Positions 1 to 8,915 of a DNA stretch of 44,252 nt are shown here, in pieces. The notes beneath the pieces were generated by a model that searched no databases, had not been told where the DNA came from, and was given only the letters and a program-made list of their open reading frames with translations. Position numbers and translations under genes: made by a program. How positions within the stretch are numbered: the stretch's first letter is position 1; each line of letters begins with the position of its first letter. Origin of the DNA: Paulinella micropora (lineage: Eukaryota; Cercozoa; Imbricatea; Euglyphida); NCBI GenBank assembly GCA_009731375.1, contig BJOX01000023.1, positions 180,582 to 224,833 on the forward strand. The letters are read 5' to 3'.

Positions 1-138
1 CTTTGGTATCGCCTGTATCAGTCCTTCCGTGCAAACATCACGGCTTAGCTGGGCATCGGGTTAATACTTTACCCACAGACTTCCTTGGTTGACGAAATCA
101 GAAGCTCCCTTTTTTCTGACATTAGTCGATATCTCATC
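1..138 (+). repeat. SINE-like repeat, 5'-truncated copy A
   Basis: One of four copies of the same sequence in the first 1.8 kb (others near 437-677, 1380-1620 and 1674-1807). This copy starts at the same internal point as the 1674 copy, beginning close to TTTGGTATCGCCTG, and ends with GATATCTCATC. It carries the shared core around GGGCATCGGGTTAATACTTT and a T6 run. Unlike the other copies it is not followed by TATC repeats. A SINE is the best guess, from copy number, shared 3' end and 5' truncation; no family was recognised. Confidence 0.6.
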
Positions 139-436
139 AGTTGATCTCATCACTTACTCGACGGAGTGAACCAAGGCCACTTGAGGTGTCACTGACCCTC
201 CCTTGGGCTTGGTTTTTTGAAATGGGTGCCATCTGTCGACAGACAGAGAATTAGGGGATGGTGTGGGTGTGCTGGGCCCGTGGTGGGGTGCCTTATGTGC
301 CATACGCCTATAAGTCACATGCCGAAATAGCGACGGGAAGCACAATCCTGTTCCCTCAGGGTGCCCTTTCTCGCTTGTTGAGCCCGGAATAAAACCCACA
401 GTGCTCTGTCGGTTTATACTAGACTGTCGAACAGTC
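139..436. other. Non-coding host sequence, nothing recognised
   Basis: Unique-looking sequence between two SINE-like copies. The only open frame, on the minus strand at 154-399, has no recognisable domain and looks like chance. It ends in a short palindromic stretch (GACTGTTCGACAGTC-like) just before the next repeat copy. Confidence 0.4.
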
Positions 437-677
437 TCGAAACTCCATCTGCTTACTGGGCCCTCTGTAATGGAGGTGGGAGCTCGTTCTGCAAGGGGCG
501 CTTATGGAACGAGCCCTGGCCCCGCCTGGTACTAGGGAGCTTTGGTATCGCCTGTATCAGTCCCTTCCGTGCAAACATCACGGCTTAGCTGGGCATCGGG
601 TTAATACTTTACCCACAGACTTGCTTGGTTGACGAAATCAGAAGCTCCTTTTTTCTGACATTAGTCGATATCTCATC
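437..677 (+). repeat. SINE-like repeat, long copy B
   Basis: A longer copy of the repeat family, about 240 bp. Its 5' half adds sequence that can fold: CTCCAT pairs with ATGGAG, and GCTCGTTC pairs with GAACGAGC. The 3' half is the core shared with copies A and D, including the T-run and the GATATCTCATC end. It is followed almost at once by (TATC)n. Defined ends, internal hairpins, a T-run and a simple-repeat tail fit a Pol III-type SINE, but clear A and B boxes could not be assigned. Confidence 0.6.
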
Positions 678-678
678 T

Positions 679-802
679 AATCTATCTATCTATCTATCTA
701 TCTATCTGTCTATCTATCTATCTACGTAGACTTGCAAGCTTCAAGCACACCTCAGCTACACACCTGGTCTCTCTCTCTCTCTCTCTTTCTTTCTCTCACT
801 CC

Positions 803-840
<38 letters not shown>

Positions 841-928
841 CTCCCTCTCTCTCGCTCTCTCTCTCATATATGAAAACATATACATATATACATGTATATG
901 TGTATACGAGGCGAAACGCTTGGGAAGT

Positions 929-970
<42 letters not shown>

Positions 971-981
971 CATCTACCTGC

Positions 982-1018
<37 letters not shown>

Positions 1019-1075
1019 CATCCATCCATCTATCTATCTATATCTATCTACCTATCTACCTACCTATCTATCTAC

Positions 1076-1106
<31 letters not shown>

Positions 1107-1175
1107 CGAAACCAGGCGAAATGCGTTAGAAGCGCTTTTGCTCTTTGAACCTCGTTCCACACCCCAGGTCTTCAC

Positions 1176-1209
<34 letters not shown>

Positions 1210-1244
1210 CTTTGAACCTCGTTCCACACCCCAGGTCACTTCAC

Positions 1245-1291
<47 letters not shown>

Positions 1292-1341
1292 CACATAGGA
1301 GAGGCGTGCAGATGAGATGCGACAACATAAAGAACAGGTAG

Positions 1342-1380
<39 letters not shown>
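679..1380. repeat. TATC and CT microsatellite cluster
   Basis: (TATC)n at about 679-724, 930-1105, 1177-1210, 1246-1290 and 1341-1380, with a (CT)n tract at about 771-865. Variant units (CATC, TACC, TGCC) are scattered through the tracts. A short unit with core CTTTGAACCTCGTTCC occurs twice (about 1141-1175 and 1209-1245), each time abutting a TATC tract. Long open frames here are translations of repeats, not genes. Confidence 0.9.
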
Positions 1381-1620
1381 CGAAACTCCATCTGCTTACT
1401 GGGCCCTCTGTAATGGAGGTGGGAGCTCGTTCTGCAAGGGGCGCTTTAGGGAACGAGCCCTGGCCCCGCCTGGTACTAAGGAGCTTTGGTATTGCCTGTA
1501 TCAGTCCCTTCCGTGCAAACATCACGGCTTAGCTGGGCATCGGGTTAATACTTTACCCACAGACTTCCTGGTTGACGAAATCAGAAGCTCCTTTTTTCTG
1601 ACATTAGTCGATATTTCATC
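1380..1620 (+). repeat. SINE-like repeat, long copy C
   Basis: A second long copy, nearly identical to the one at 437-677 apart from small differences such as an extra AG inside the GCTCGTTC hairpin region and GATATTTCATC at the end. It runs directly into (TATC)n. Having (TATC)n directly or almost directly at the 3' end in copies B, C and D suggests the tail belongs to the element and seeds the local microsatellites. Confidence 0.65.
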
Positions 1621-1673
1621 TATCTATCTATCTACCTATCCATCCATCTATCTATCTATCTATCTATCTTTCT

Positions 1674-1807
1674 GGTATCGCCTGTATTAGTGCCTTCCGT
1701 GCAAACATCACGGCTTAGCTGGGCATCGGGTTAATACTTTGCCCACAGACTTCCTTGGTTGACGAAATCAGAAGCTCCTTTTTTCTGACATTAGTCGATA
1801 TCTCATC
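1674..1807 (+). repeat. SINE-like repeat, 5'-truncated copy D
   Basis: A short copy starting at GGTATCGCCTG and ending GATATCTCATC, followed directly by a TATC/TGTC microsatellite. It shares its truncation point with copy A, which suggests either a shorter subfamily or a preferred 5' stop. Confidence 0.6.
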
Positions 1808-1833
1808 TATCTATCTATCTATCTGTCTGTCTA

Positions 1834-1865
<32 letters not shown>

Positions 1866-1888
1866 TCTATCTATTTATCTATCGATCG

Positions 1889-1923
<35 letters not shown>

Positions 1924-2036
1924 GATCTATCTATCTATCTATCTATCTATTTATCTATCTATCTATATACAAAATCTATCTTTACTTGTTTATCTAAATA
2001 CCTAAGTCCAAGCTAACAAAATCGACAGGCACATGC

Positions 2037-2072
<36 letters not shown>

Positions 2073-2780
2073 ATATCTTCTATCTATCTACATGTCTACA
2101 TAACTATCTTACATGTCAGTCTATCTATCCACCTATCGGCATCTAGCTATCTCACTATCTATCTATTAATCTATCCAGGAGAAAGCGATGGCTCAAGAGC
2201 AAAGTCGGCAGGCACAACAACAAAATCGAGACGTACTGACATTCATCTATTTTCTTTCTCTCTGTTTTTCTTGTTCTCTTTCTTTCTTTCTTTCTTTCTT
2301 TCTAATCACAGTAAAAGCAAAAGCATTTCATTTTTAAACTCATCTATCTCGATAACGATAACAATCACCATCACAATCACAATCACACTAACAATCATAA
2401 TCATAATCCTAAGCATTATAATAATCATAATCACAATCACACTGAGAATAACAATAATAACAATAACAATAAAAATAATCGGTATATTATATTCAAAGTA
2501 CGTATAGTACGATACTGCTGAGCATGTTGTGTGAAAGTCATTCTTCTAAGAGCTTGCAAACGGCGTCTTCAGAGTGACCATAGCGTCCATCGAAAAACAA
2601 CAGCAACAACAACAACAACAACAACAACGATAACAACGATAACAACGACGACGACGACGACGACAACAACAACAATAAGAGCAACAACAACAACAACAAC
2701 AACAACAACAACCCACAAATTAACGCTATATTTCTGTACGTATCGCATGTTGTGGTTGTGCGTAGAGTCGCAGGGCCAAG
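1808..2780. repeat. TATC, TTTC, AATCAC and CAA simple repeats
   Basis: (TATC)n with GATC interruptions at about 1808-1975, more at 2037-2075, (CTTT)n at about 2276-2303, an A/T/C-rich imperfect tract (ACAATC, AATCAT, AATAAC units) at about 2348-2480, and (CAA)n/(CGA)n at about 2598-2712. Nothing gene-like lies between them. Confidence 0.85.
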
Positions 2781-2798
2781 ACTGAGAACATTCGCGCC

Positions 2799-3025
2799 AA
2801 GTACGGGCTGTGATCCCTCATTTTCCTTACCGGGGGCGTTTCAAGTACGAGCTGTGATCCCTCATTTTCCTTACCGGGGGCGTTTCAAGTACCGGCTGTG
2901 ATCCCCTCATTGTCATTACCGGGGGCGTTTTCAAGTACGGGCTGTGATCCCTCATGTACATTACCGGGTGCTTTTCAAAAAAAAATGCTGTGATCCCTCA
3001 TTGTCATTACCGGGGGCGTTTCAAG
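2799..3025 (+). repeat. Minisatellite, about 44-bp unit, five copies
   Basis: Five imperfect tandem copies of a unit containing GGCTGTGATCCCTCAT followed by TTACCGGGGGCGTTT. The spacer before the TTACCGGG part varies (TTTCC, TGTCA, GTACA), and the fourth copy's junction carries an A-run. The unit is unrelated to the flanking microsatellites. Confidence 0.85.
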
Positions 3026-3332
3026 TGGCAAGAAAGCACAAGCAAGACCTTGCCTTTGGTTGCAGGAGGCCGGGCTTGCTTGTCTGTTTGGCTGGCACTT
3101 CACGCTGAGCGCACCGCCTGTGCTGGACACAGCAACTTTTCTGGGGAGCGAAATTTTGTCTACTACTTATAATTATTCGCTCTTTACCAGTCCAAAAATC
3201 GCCCAGCTGTTAGCTCAGCTTGCTCAGTCACTAGTAGGGCTTATTGCAAGGCTGAAGGCATCGTTTGACAGCTCAAGACAAGGGCTTTCCATCGATCTAT
3301 TCAGCATTGGCGTATCTCAAATATTACTAGCG

Positions 3333-3640
3333 GCATTCAAGTGCTCCGGTCAGGTCATAATTCGGACCTTAGCCGCAAAATTATCTATATCTATATCTAT
3401 ATCTAAATCTATGTCTATATCTATATCTATATCTATTTCTATATCTATATATCTATATCTTTATGTCTATATCTATATAGCGGCCGTTTTTCCTGACCTG
3501 AGGCGTAACGGCTGCATTTTCGACCGTTACACCCGGTAAAGTTCTGCCAAAATTGTATGGGGACTTAACGGCTACGGGTCAGAAAAACGACCGCAGGCCC
3601 GGTTAGCATAATGAGCCGAACGGAGCACTTGAATGTCGCC
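3333..3640. repeat. Inverted pair of a short dispersed repeat
   Basis: The stretch from CATTCAAGTGCTCCG at about 3334 recurs in reverse complement near 3610-3640. Similarity continues inward: sequence around CCGTTTTTCCTGACC (about 3484) matches the reverse complement of about 3575-3595. The first copy is split by an (ATCTAT)n tract at about 3379-3478. This looks like two copies of an unrecognised dispersed repeat in opposite orientation. Confidence 0.55.
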
Positions 3641-3654
3641 AGAAATATCAATCG

Positions 3655-3833
3655 ATAGATATAGATACAGATATAGATATGTATATGTATATGTATATGC
3701 ATATGTATATGTATATGTACATATACATGCATATGTATATGTATATGTACATGTACATGTACATGTACATGTACGTACATGTACATGTATATGTATATGT
3801 ACATGTATATGTATATGTATTTGTATATGTATT

Positions 3834-3889
<56 letters not shown>

Positions 3890-3966
3890 CATATGTATAC
3901 GTATATGTGTATGTATATATATGTGTATATGTATATGTATATGTATATGTATACGTATACGTATAC

Positions 3967-4002
<36 letters not shown>

Positions 4003-4003
4003 T
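3655..4003. repeat. Alternating purine-pyrimidine TATATG/TACATG tract
   Basis: About 350 bp of nearly unbroken alternation built from TATATG, TACATG and TATACG units. Such alternation is a known favourable context for Z-DNA and cruciform structure. All six-frame translations (for example HIHIHI or MYMYMY) are repeat artefacts. Confidence 0.9.
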
Positions 4004-4074
4004 TTTGTAAGAAGTTGCTAGTTGGTAAGTAAAAGGAACAATGACACCAAGCGCTTCGATCTCAGCCAATAAAA

Positions 4075-4326
<252 letters not shown>

Positions 4327-4564
4327 GCATCGATAAGCTGTACCCATAGCTCATTATCAAGGTCTTGATCAGAGCTTTCAAATGAGCCACTGCGCAAGCA
4401 CAAAAGGTCAGAACCGGCTGAGATCCACGCGTTTGCATTGATTGCTCATTGTACTTAAGGTCAAGGAATTTTTTCTACTATCGCCCACCCATTTCCAAGT
4501 TTGTACACAGATTACTGTTTTAACATACAATAGTATTAATATTTTTCTCACTCCTGCTCATCTT

Positions 4565-4565
<1 letters not shown>

Positions 4566-4643
<78 letters not shown>

Positions 4644-4654
4644 TNNNNNNNNNN
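4566..4654. repeat. Poly-C/poly-T homopolymer ending at a 10-N gap
   Basis: About 40 C followed by more than 30 T, then TAGT and ten N at 4645-4654. Homopolymers at a contig edge are often read or assembly artefacts, so their length should not be trusted. Confidence 0.8.
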
Positions 4655-5885
4655 ACCCTCTCTTTCCATTCTTTTGAATTCAAGTCTGCATTTGCCTCAA
4701 GCTTGCTTTCTCAATCTCGGCACTCTAGTATCTAGTAATCCGTTCTTTTCTCTTGTAGTACCGTGCTTCTTTCTTTCTTTCTTTTCTTTCTGTCTTTCTT
4801 TCTTTCTTTCGTTTTTTCTCTCACAGTGAGTTCTTTCTTTTCGAAGCTTAATGAAAAGCAAGCGTTCTTCCATTTTTATGAAAAGTCGTTCAGTGGAAAG
4901 CCTGGTTACTAATAGCACTGACTCAGTGAGCCATATTTGCTCTGTTTTAAACTCTTTCCAAGTCTAGGATTGAGCGTCTATTGATAAGAACTACGTCCGA
5001 CAGGGGATAAGTATCCGCTTCATCAGTCTATTAGTAAGAATACGATCTGGCTCGCTGACTGGATTCAACTAACTGGTGTTTTGATAATCAGGACCCGACG
5101 CGATAAAATGTCTTGAGTATTTGCAAGGAATCACTGTCGAGATTGGAGAATTTTGAGGCACTGGCCTGATCATGGAAATCTATATCAGCTCTACGAGTGG
5201 CAAGTATTTTCAGTATTACAAGAGTGCTTGCGTGAAAAATATATTCTGATAGAGGACGATGCCCCGCCCGGGCCGCCTGGACTCAAATGCCACACTTTTT
5301 TTTTTTTTTTTTCTCCGACTCAGCTCATGATGACATGATCTTCAATTTAAGCTGTTATAGCAGTTCAACAGTGAATACTCAGTCCTGCAAACTTCGTGAC
5401 TCTGATGACACCCAGCGGCAGGCTGGGAAGGCAGTTGAAACCGTCCACCACTGATGGCCGGGTTCCGGGCGGCGCCTTGCAGCGGCCGAGCGGCACAGTC
5501 AAAATCAACTCAAGTTTAACAGTGTTGAACACTACAACGTGACTTGTGACTTCCGATTCTTATATATGAAGCTCACTTGAACTTTCAACTCAGCGGTTTC
5601 AAGACTGAGTCATGTAACTTAATCAAGTTCCGAGCCAATACCACCGCAGCCACTATACTTGAATTTATTATTAATAATATTATCATAAAAAAGAGAAAAA
5701 AATAAACTGAAGTGGCACGGTAAAAAAAAATTAAAAAGCTAACTTGTAACTGATGGGGCCGATTAGTCTAGCTGAGCCCGGCAAAACTTGAACCCTTAGC
5801 AACTGACCGACTTGAATGCAAACTCTAGCTGTGACTGCCAGCACCGCCTCAAGTTCCCGTGCCATGATCCACTGCCTGCCTAACG
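4655..5885. other. Unique host sequence without a supported gene
   Basis: Contains a (CTTT)n tract at about 4768-4812 and a GC-rich patch at about 5400-5510 (GGGCGGCGCC and neighbouring CGGCCG). Open frames are short and show no domain, signal peptide or repeat structure. Exons of an intron-rich gene cannot be excluded by eye. Confidence 0.4.
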
Positions 5886-6165
5886 ATATTGCTGTTGACA
5901 TTCAAGACAACAACAAAAATTAGTTTTGAGTTTTTGTGTCAGATTTTCATTTTTGTGACAGTTTTTCATTTTTGTGACAAAAATTCAAATTTTCAAATTT
6001 AACGGTAACATTTCGAGAAAATTTACGATATTTTGCGGACGAATATAGCCGTTAATTTGAAAAATTCAAATTTTCACCCAAAATCAAAATTCCAACCAAA
6101 ACTGAAATTCCAACCAAAACAGAAAAATCAATTTTTTTTGTTGTCTTGAATGTCAACAGCAATAT
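5886..6165. mobile_element. Foldback/MITE-like element
   Basis: About 280 bp with inverted ends: ATATTGCTGTTGACATTCAA at 5886 matches the reverse complement of the right end finishing at 6165, and pairing continues through about 35-40 bp on each side. A second inner inverted repeat, sharing a run like CAAATT(T)AACGG, lies around 5990 and 6050, so most of the element can fold into one long hairpin. It has no coding capacity. A TA target duplication is possible but ambiguous. The superfamily is not identified. Confidence 0.7.
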
Positions 6166-6645
6166 ATAATACTCAGTACCGTTAGTCATAGCTATTTCAA
6201 TTTCACTCACCTTTACTTGGATATTTGATTTGTCAATAGGCCGGACAGTCAATAATGCTCATGTTTACTGAAAGAATTTAATACATCACTTACCAGTCAT
6301 AATTATAATTACGTAACTTAGTCAGTACGCTTCAGATCAGCATCTAAGTTAGTTAGTTTTGTGACGTGACTGTCTTTGTCGCAGCGGATCAGTTCTTCTA
6401 CTTATATGAGTTATTAAAAGTGCGTTTCCATATTGCGTGAAGACTCTTGCTAGGTAGCCCGGGTAGATCCTGAAAGGGGTCAGTAAAGGTTTCATAATGT
6501 GGAGCTACCCAAAGGTTATGAGCCTTGGAACTGAGAAAAGTATAGGTTTAAAGCAGTAGTACATCCCGCAGTTGGATGGTACCACTCTGAACTATTCCGA
6601 CTTCCGTTGTAAAATGGAGAACTATGCCAGAGGCATAAGTGCCTG
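6166..6645. other. Non-coding host sequence
   Basis: AT-rich and then mixed-composition sequence between the foldback element and the solo LTR. No supported gene, RNA or repeat. A short palindrome around ATGCCAGAGGCAT lies just before the LTR fragment. Confidence 0.35.
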
Positions 6646-6856
6646 TGTAATGCCCCCAACGATAGATCGTAAAAAGTCTGTAATACAACCAAACACAGTC
6701 CTCAAAAGATGAGAATGATGTCTCGTTGTATTAGCTCAGTGAAGCCGAAAAGGAAAACGGCAACAGACCAGGAATAAAATGGCATCAGATCCGATCCGGA
6801 CAAATAATACTGAAAAACAAGCTGGTGCACCTGTCACCAGGAAAAGGTACTTTTTA
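6646..6856 (-). mobile_element. Truncated solo LTR of the Ty3/gypsy family at 31535-42155
   Basis: Reverse complement of the 238-bp LTRs that bound the retrotransposon further right. It begins TGTAATGCCCCC, the complement of the LTR 3' end with one A missing, and stays highly similar to GGTACTTTTTA. There the match ends, so about the first 27 bp of the LTR are missing. About ten substitutions or small indels show it is older than the nearly identical LTR pair. No gag or pol sequence adjoins it, and its flanks are not telomere-like. Confidence 0.85.
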
Positions 6857-6980
6857 GAGTGACTCTAACCACCTGCATAGAAGGCCCCAAAAGGAAGTCC
6901 CTACTACTCCCGCACAGTGTCGGGTACCTTGCAGGAAATCAACTACAAATGATTGATCTTCCCCGCGTGAGAGCTCCACG

Positions 6981-6986
6981 AGACTG
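6981..6986 (+). repeat. Left target-site duplication AGACTG
   Basis: AGACTG directly precedes the left terminal inverted repeat and recurs directly after the right one at 27755-27760. Six-base duplications are characteristic of Polinton/Maverick integration by an rve integrase. Confidence 0.9.
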
Positions 6987-7064
6987 AGAAGATGATTACA
7001 CTTTTCATAGGGTCATTTTTAGGAAAAATGCCCTCTATGAAAAGTGTCTTTCGGACCAAAAATC
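6987..7064 (+). repeat. Left terminal inverted repeat, 78 bp perfect
   Basis: Identical over 78 bp to the reverse complement of 27677-27754. Beyond it, weaker similarity continues to about 7117 (AAGAAATCAAG and AAGGAAGCGAA recur at the right end), giving an imperfect repeat of about 130 bp. Positions 6998-7047 form a near-perfect hairpin with arms ACACTTTTCATAG and CTATGAAAAGTGT and an inner CATTTTT/AAAAATG pair. Terminal repeats of this type are the expected sites of integrase action and protein-primed replication start. Confidence 0.95.
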
Positions 7065-7587
7065 ACCATCATAAGAAATAATAAAGAAATCAAGTAGAAA
7101 TCAAGAAAGGAAGCGAACAGGAAGAAGGAAGCAAGAAGAAACATAAATAAAACTATGATATGATAGAAACAAGGAAATATAGAATGGAACAAAAACCACA
7201 CACCACATTGATAATAACAAAAAACACAATACCACCAAAAATAACAGTAGAAAATAGCTGAAAATTAGGAAAAGGAAAACAAATGACGACAGAACCCAGA
7301 ACAGAATTTTTAACGGTAGCCATATCGGCCCACCAAAACGAGAAAGGCATTTCAAACCACTCACCAGGAAAATTAGAAATAGAACATCTAGAACATAATC
7401 CAAACGGTCCGAGTAAGGATTATATGGAATAACTAATAAAAAAATGGAAATAAAAAAAAGAAACCGACCACCTAAACCTTTTTCCCAGCGACAAAAATCG
7501 TCGGCACCTCATTCCCTCAGAATTCAGAAAATCCAAGAAGTGGAGAAGTTCCAGAGCTGAACCCTGCCCCAACCAGACCAAGGTAAG
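7065..7587. other. Left-end region with only small doubtful ORFs
   Basis: No convincing gene. On the plus strand there is a 49-codon frame at 7283-7432 (begins MTTEPRTEFL, ends SKDYME) and a 38-codon basic, proline-containing frame at 7444-7560 (begins MEIKKRNRPP). The second is in the same frame as the gene at 7588 and is separated from it by TGA at 7558. On the minus strand three overlapping hydrophobic frames (7019-7403) are probably shadows of A-rich plus-strand sequence, though a small membrane protein at 7153-7350 cannot be excluded. Confidence 0.35.
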
Positions 7588-8118
7588 ATGAGTGAAAGTC
7601 TAATAAGCAAACAAGATAAGTCTGTTGATGATTATGTATTCGCTTTTGAAACAAATAAACACGGAGTTGATAAGCTAACTAGAACAAAAATAGCTTCAGA
7701 AGAAAAAATAAATAAGCTGAATAAAGAAATAGACCTCTTAATGAGAAAAAGAAATGAAGAGAGAGTGAAGTTAGAGGCTGTAATGAAAGTTATCAGAAAG
7801 ATGGAACAAGAAAGTTTATATGTGGAAGAAGATAGGATGGTCAACTTACAAAGAAAAAATGATATAATAAGAACGAATAAAGAATTAAAATTGTTTAATG
7901 CCTGGAAAAAAGAAAATAGATATGAGTATCAAAGAGAAGTTATTGATAAAATAAGAAAGGGGATAGTAGATGAGGGGTTGAGTTTCAATAAATCTTATAT
8001 AAAATATTCTGATTATGATTTACATATTATGATGAAAACTAATGGTGATGCTAATATGAATAAATGTGTAAGAGAAAGTGTAAATAGTGGCTCACCCACT
8101 TCGCCCCTTGGCACATAG
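7588..8118 (+). CDS. Coiled-coil protein of unknown function, 176 aa
   Basis: Not recognised. The protein is strongly charged (K/E/R-rich) and predicted by eye to be mostly helical, with heptad-like spacing over about residues 25-130 (for example EEKINKLNKEIDLLMRK), which suggests a coiled coil that dimerises or binds a partner. There is no signal peptide or membrane segment. The start ATG at 7588 follows AAGGTAAG. An upstream in-frame stretch (7444-7560) is cut off by TGA, so a longer ancestral form is possible. It is the first clear gene inside the left end and reads inward. It is followed by an A-run and a GC-rich hairpin at 8166-8177. Its role is unknown; position alone does not decide between early and structural function. 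Confidence 0.65.
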   Translation: MSESLISKQDKSVDDYVFAFETNKHGVDKLTRTKIASEEKINKLNKEIDLLMRKRNEERVKLEAVMKVIRKMEQESLYVEEDRMVNLQRKNDIIRTNKELKLFNAWKKENRYEYQREVIDKIRKGIVDEGLSFNKSYIKYSDYDLHIMMKTNGDANMNKCVRESVNSGSPTSPLGT

Positions 8119-8217
8119 GGCTATACAAATAGTGTGTAATATTTTATCCAAAAAAAAAAAATATCGGGCGAAAGCCCCCCATCGTACAAAGAAATTTATT
8201 CTTTATTTTTGTGTAGA
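8119..8217 (+). terminator. Small hairpin after the first gene
   Basis: A run of about 12 A is followed by GGGC-GAAA-GCCC (8166-8177), a 4-bp GC stem closed by a GNRA-type loop, and then CCCATCG. It lies in the 3' untranslated region between two plus-strand genes, so a transcript-end or RNA-processing signal is plausible. GC-rich patches also follow the stops near 21226 and 22575, but without clear stems. Confidence 0.3.
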
Positions 8218-8308
8218 ATGGATGATTTAGTGTCTGCGTTGGAAGGAGTTCAGTTCGTCCCCGACCCCGCCCCTGGCCAGCCAGCCCCAGCCGACCCAGC
8301 CCCAGCCA
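8218..8308 (+). CDS. Partial P/D/A-rich protein cut by an assembly gap
   Basis: Opens with ATG after GTGTAGA and encodes a start resembling the next gene's (MDDLVSALEGVQF here against MEEVVKALQGARL at 8393), then PAPGQP and PADPAP repeats, before the 10-N gap at 8309-8318. It is either the first of two tandem paralogues or a collapsed duplicate. What the gap hides is unknown. Confidence 0.5.
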
Positions 8309-8344
8309 NNNNNNNNNNAAGTCCTGAGCACGACTCTAAACTAC

Positions 8345-8393
8345 TCCTACACATACATACATAGTTGTCCCTCCTATGTTTGTATGTGTAGGA
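8345..8393. promoter_or_regulatory. 20-bp inverted repeat ending at a start codon
   Basis: TCCTACACATACATACATAG (8345-8364) is the reverse complement, with one mismatch, of 8374-8393, with a 9-base loop. The second arm ends at the A of the ATG at 8393. In RNA this would form a stable stem that hides the 5' side of the start codon. It also lies next to an assembly gap, so an artefact must be considered. Confidence 0.5.
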
Positions 8394-8902
8394 TGGAGGA
8401 AGTCGTCAAGGCTCTACAAGGAGCACGACTGGAAGACGCCCCAGCCGACCCAGCCCCTGACCAGCCAGCCCCAGCCGACCCAGCCCCTGGCCAGCCCGAC
8501 CCCGACCCAGCCCGAGGCCAACCTGCCCCTCCCCCCAATCCATTCGAATGGAGTCTTTATGACACTTTTCCAAGGGAGAGTCCAATTATGCCAGCAGATA
8601 GAGCGAGAGACCACTATGTTGTGGTAAGAATAGATTCCAGTATTTTGGAAGAATTAGAAACTGGTGATTGGGAAATGAGAAGAAGGGTCTTACAGATTGA
8701 TGAAAAAAAATTTTACGACGGTTCCTATCACTACAAATGGGTGAGAGTTGACGGATCTGTCAGGAAGCCAAAAAACCAGCAAGATTTTCTCGTCTGTTAT
8801 GGGGATAATGAACAATGTGTGATTTTCCCGTCAATCACAGCAATCAGCAGGGTTATGGGAGAAGAAACAACCTCAATCAAATGGATTTTATCTATTGATT
8901 AA
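8393..8902 (+). CDS. P/D/A-repeat protein with a conserved-looking C-terminal domain
   Basis: About 169 aa from ATG 8393, chosen because its N-terminus matches the upstream partial copy; ATGs at 8376 (another frame) and 8384 give poorer starts. Residues about 1-16 are a short amphipathic stretch, 17-50 are low-complexity repeats of PADPAP and GQP type, and 55-169 form a mixed alpha/beta region with many aromatic residues (for example DHYVVVRIDSS, FYDGSYHYKWVRVDG). The family is not recognised. The Pro-rich linker suggests a tethered domain. It converges on the integrase gene with a 13-bp gap. Confidence 0.6.
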   Translation: MEEVVKALQGARLEDAPADPAPDQPAPADPAPGQPDPDPARGQPAPPPNPFEWSLYDTFPRESPIMPADRARDHYVVVRIDSSILEELETGDWEMRRRVLQIDEKKFYDGSYHYKWVRVDGSVRKPKNQQDFLVCYGDNEQCVIFPSITAISRVMGEETTSIKWILSID

Positions 8903-8915
8903 ATCATTTTCTCAC

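Noticed and set aside
437-677. 5S rRNA-derived origin of the SINE-like repeat
   Set aside because: A GCCTGGTACT-like stretch recalls 5S rRNA, but order and spacing do not match well enough to claim it.
732-1997. Open frames reading (S/Y/L/I)n through TATC and CT arrays
   Set aside because: All coding appearance comes from the 4-base or 2-base repeat period; several frames are open at once and no unique domain is present.
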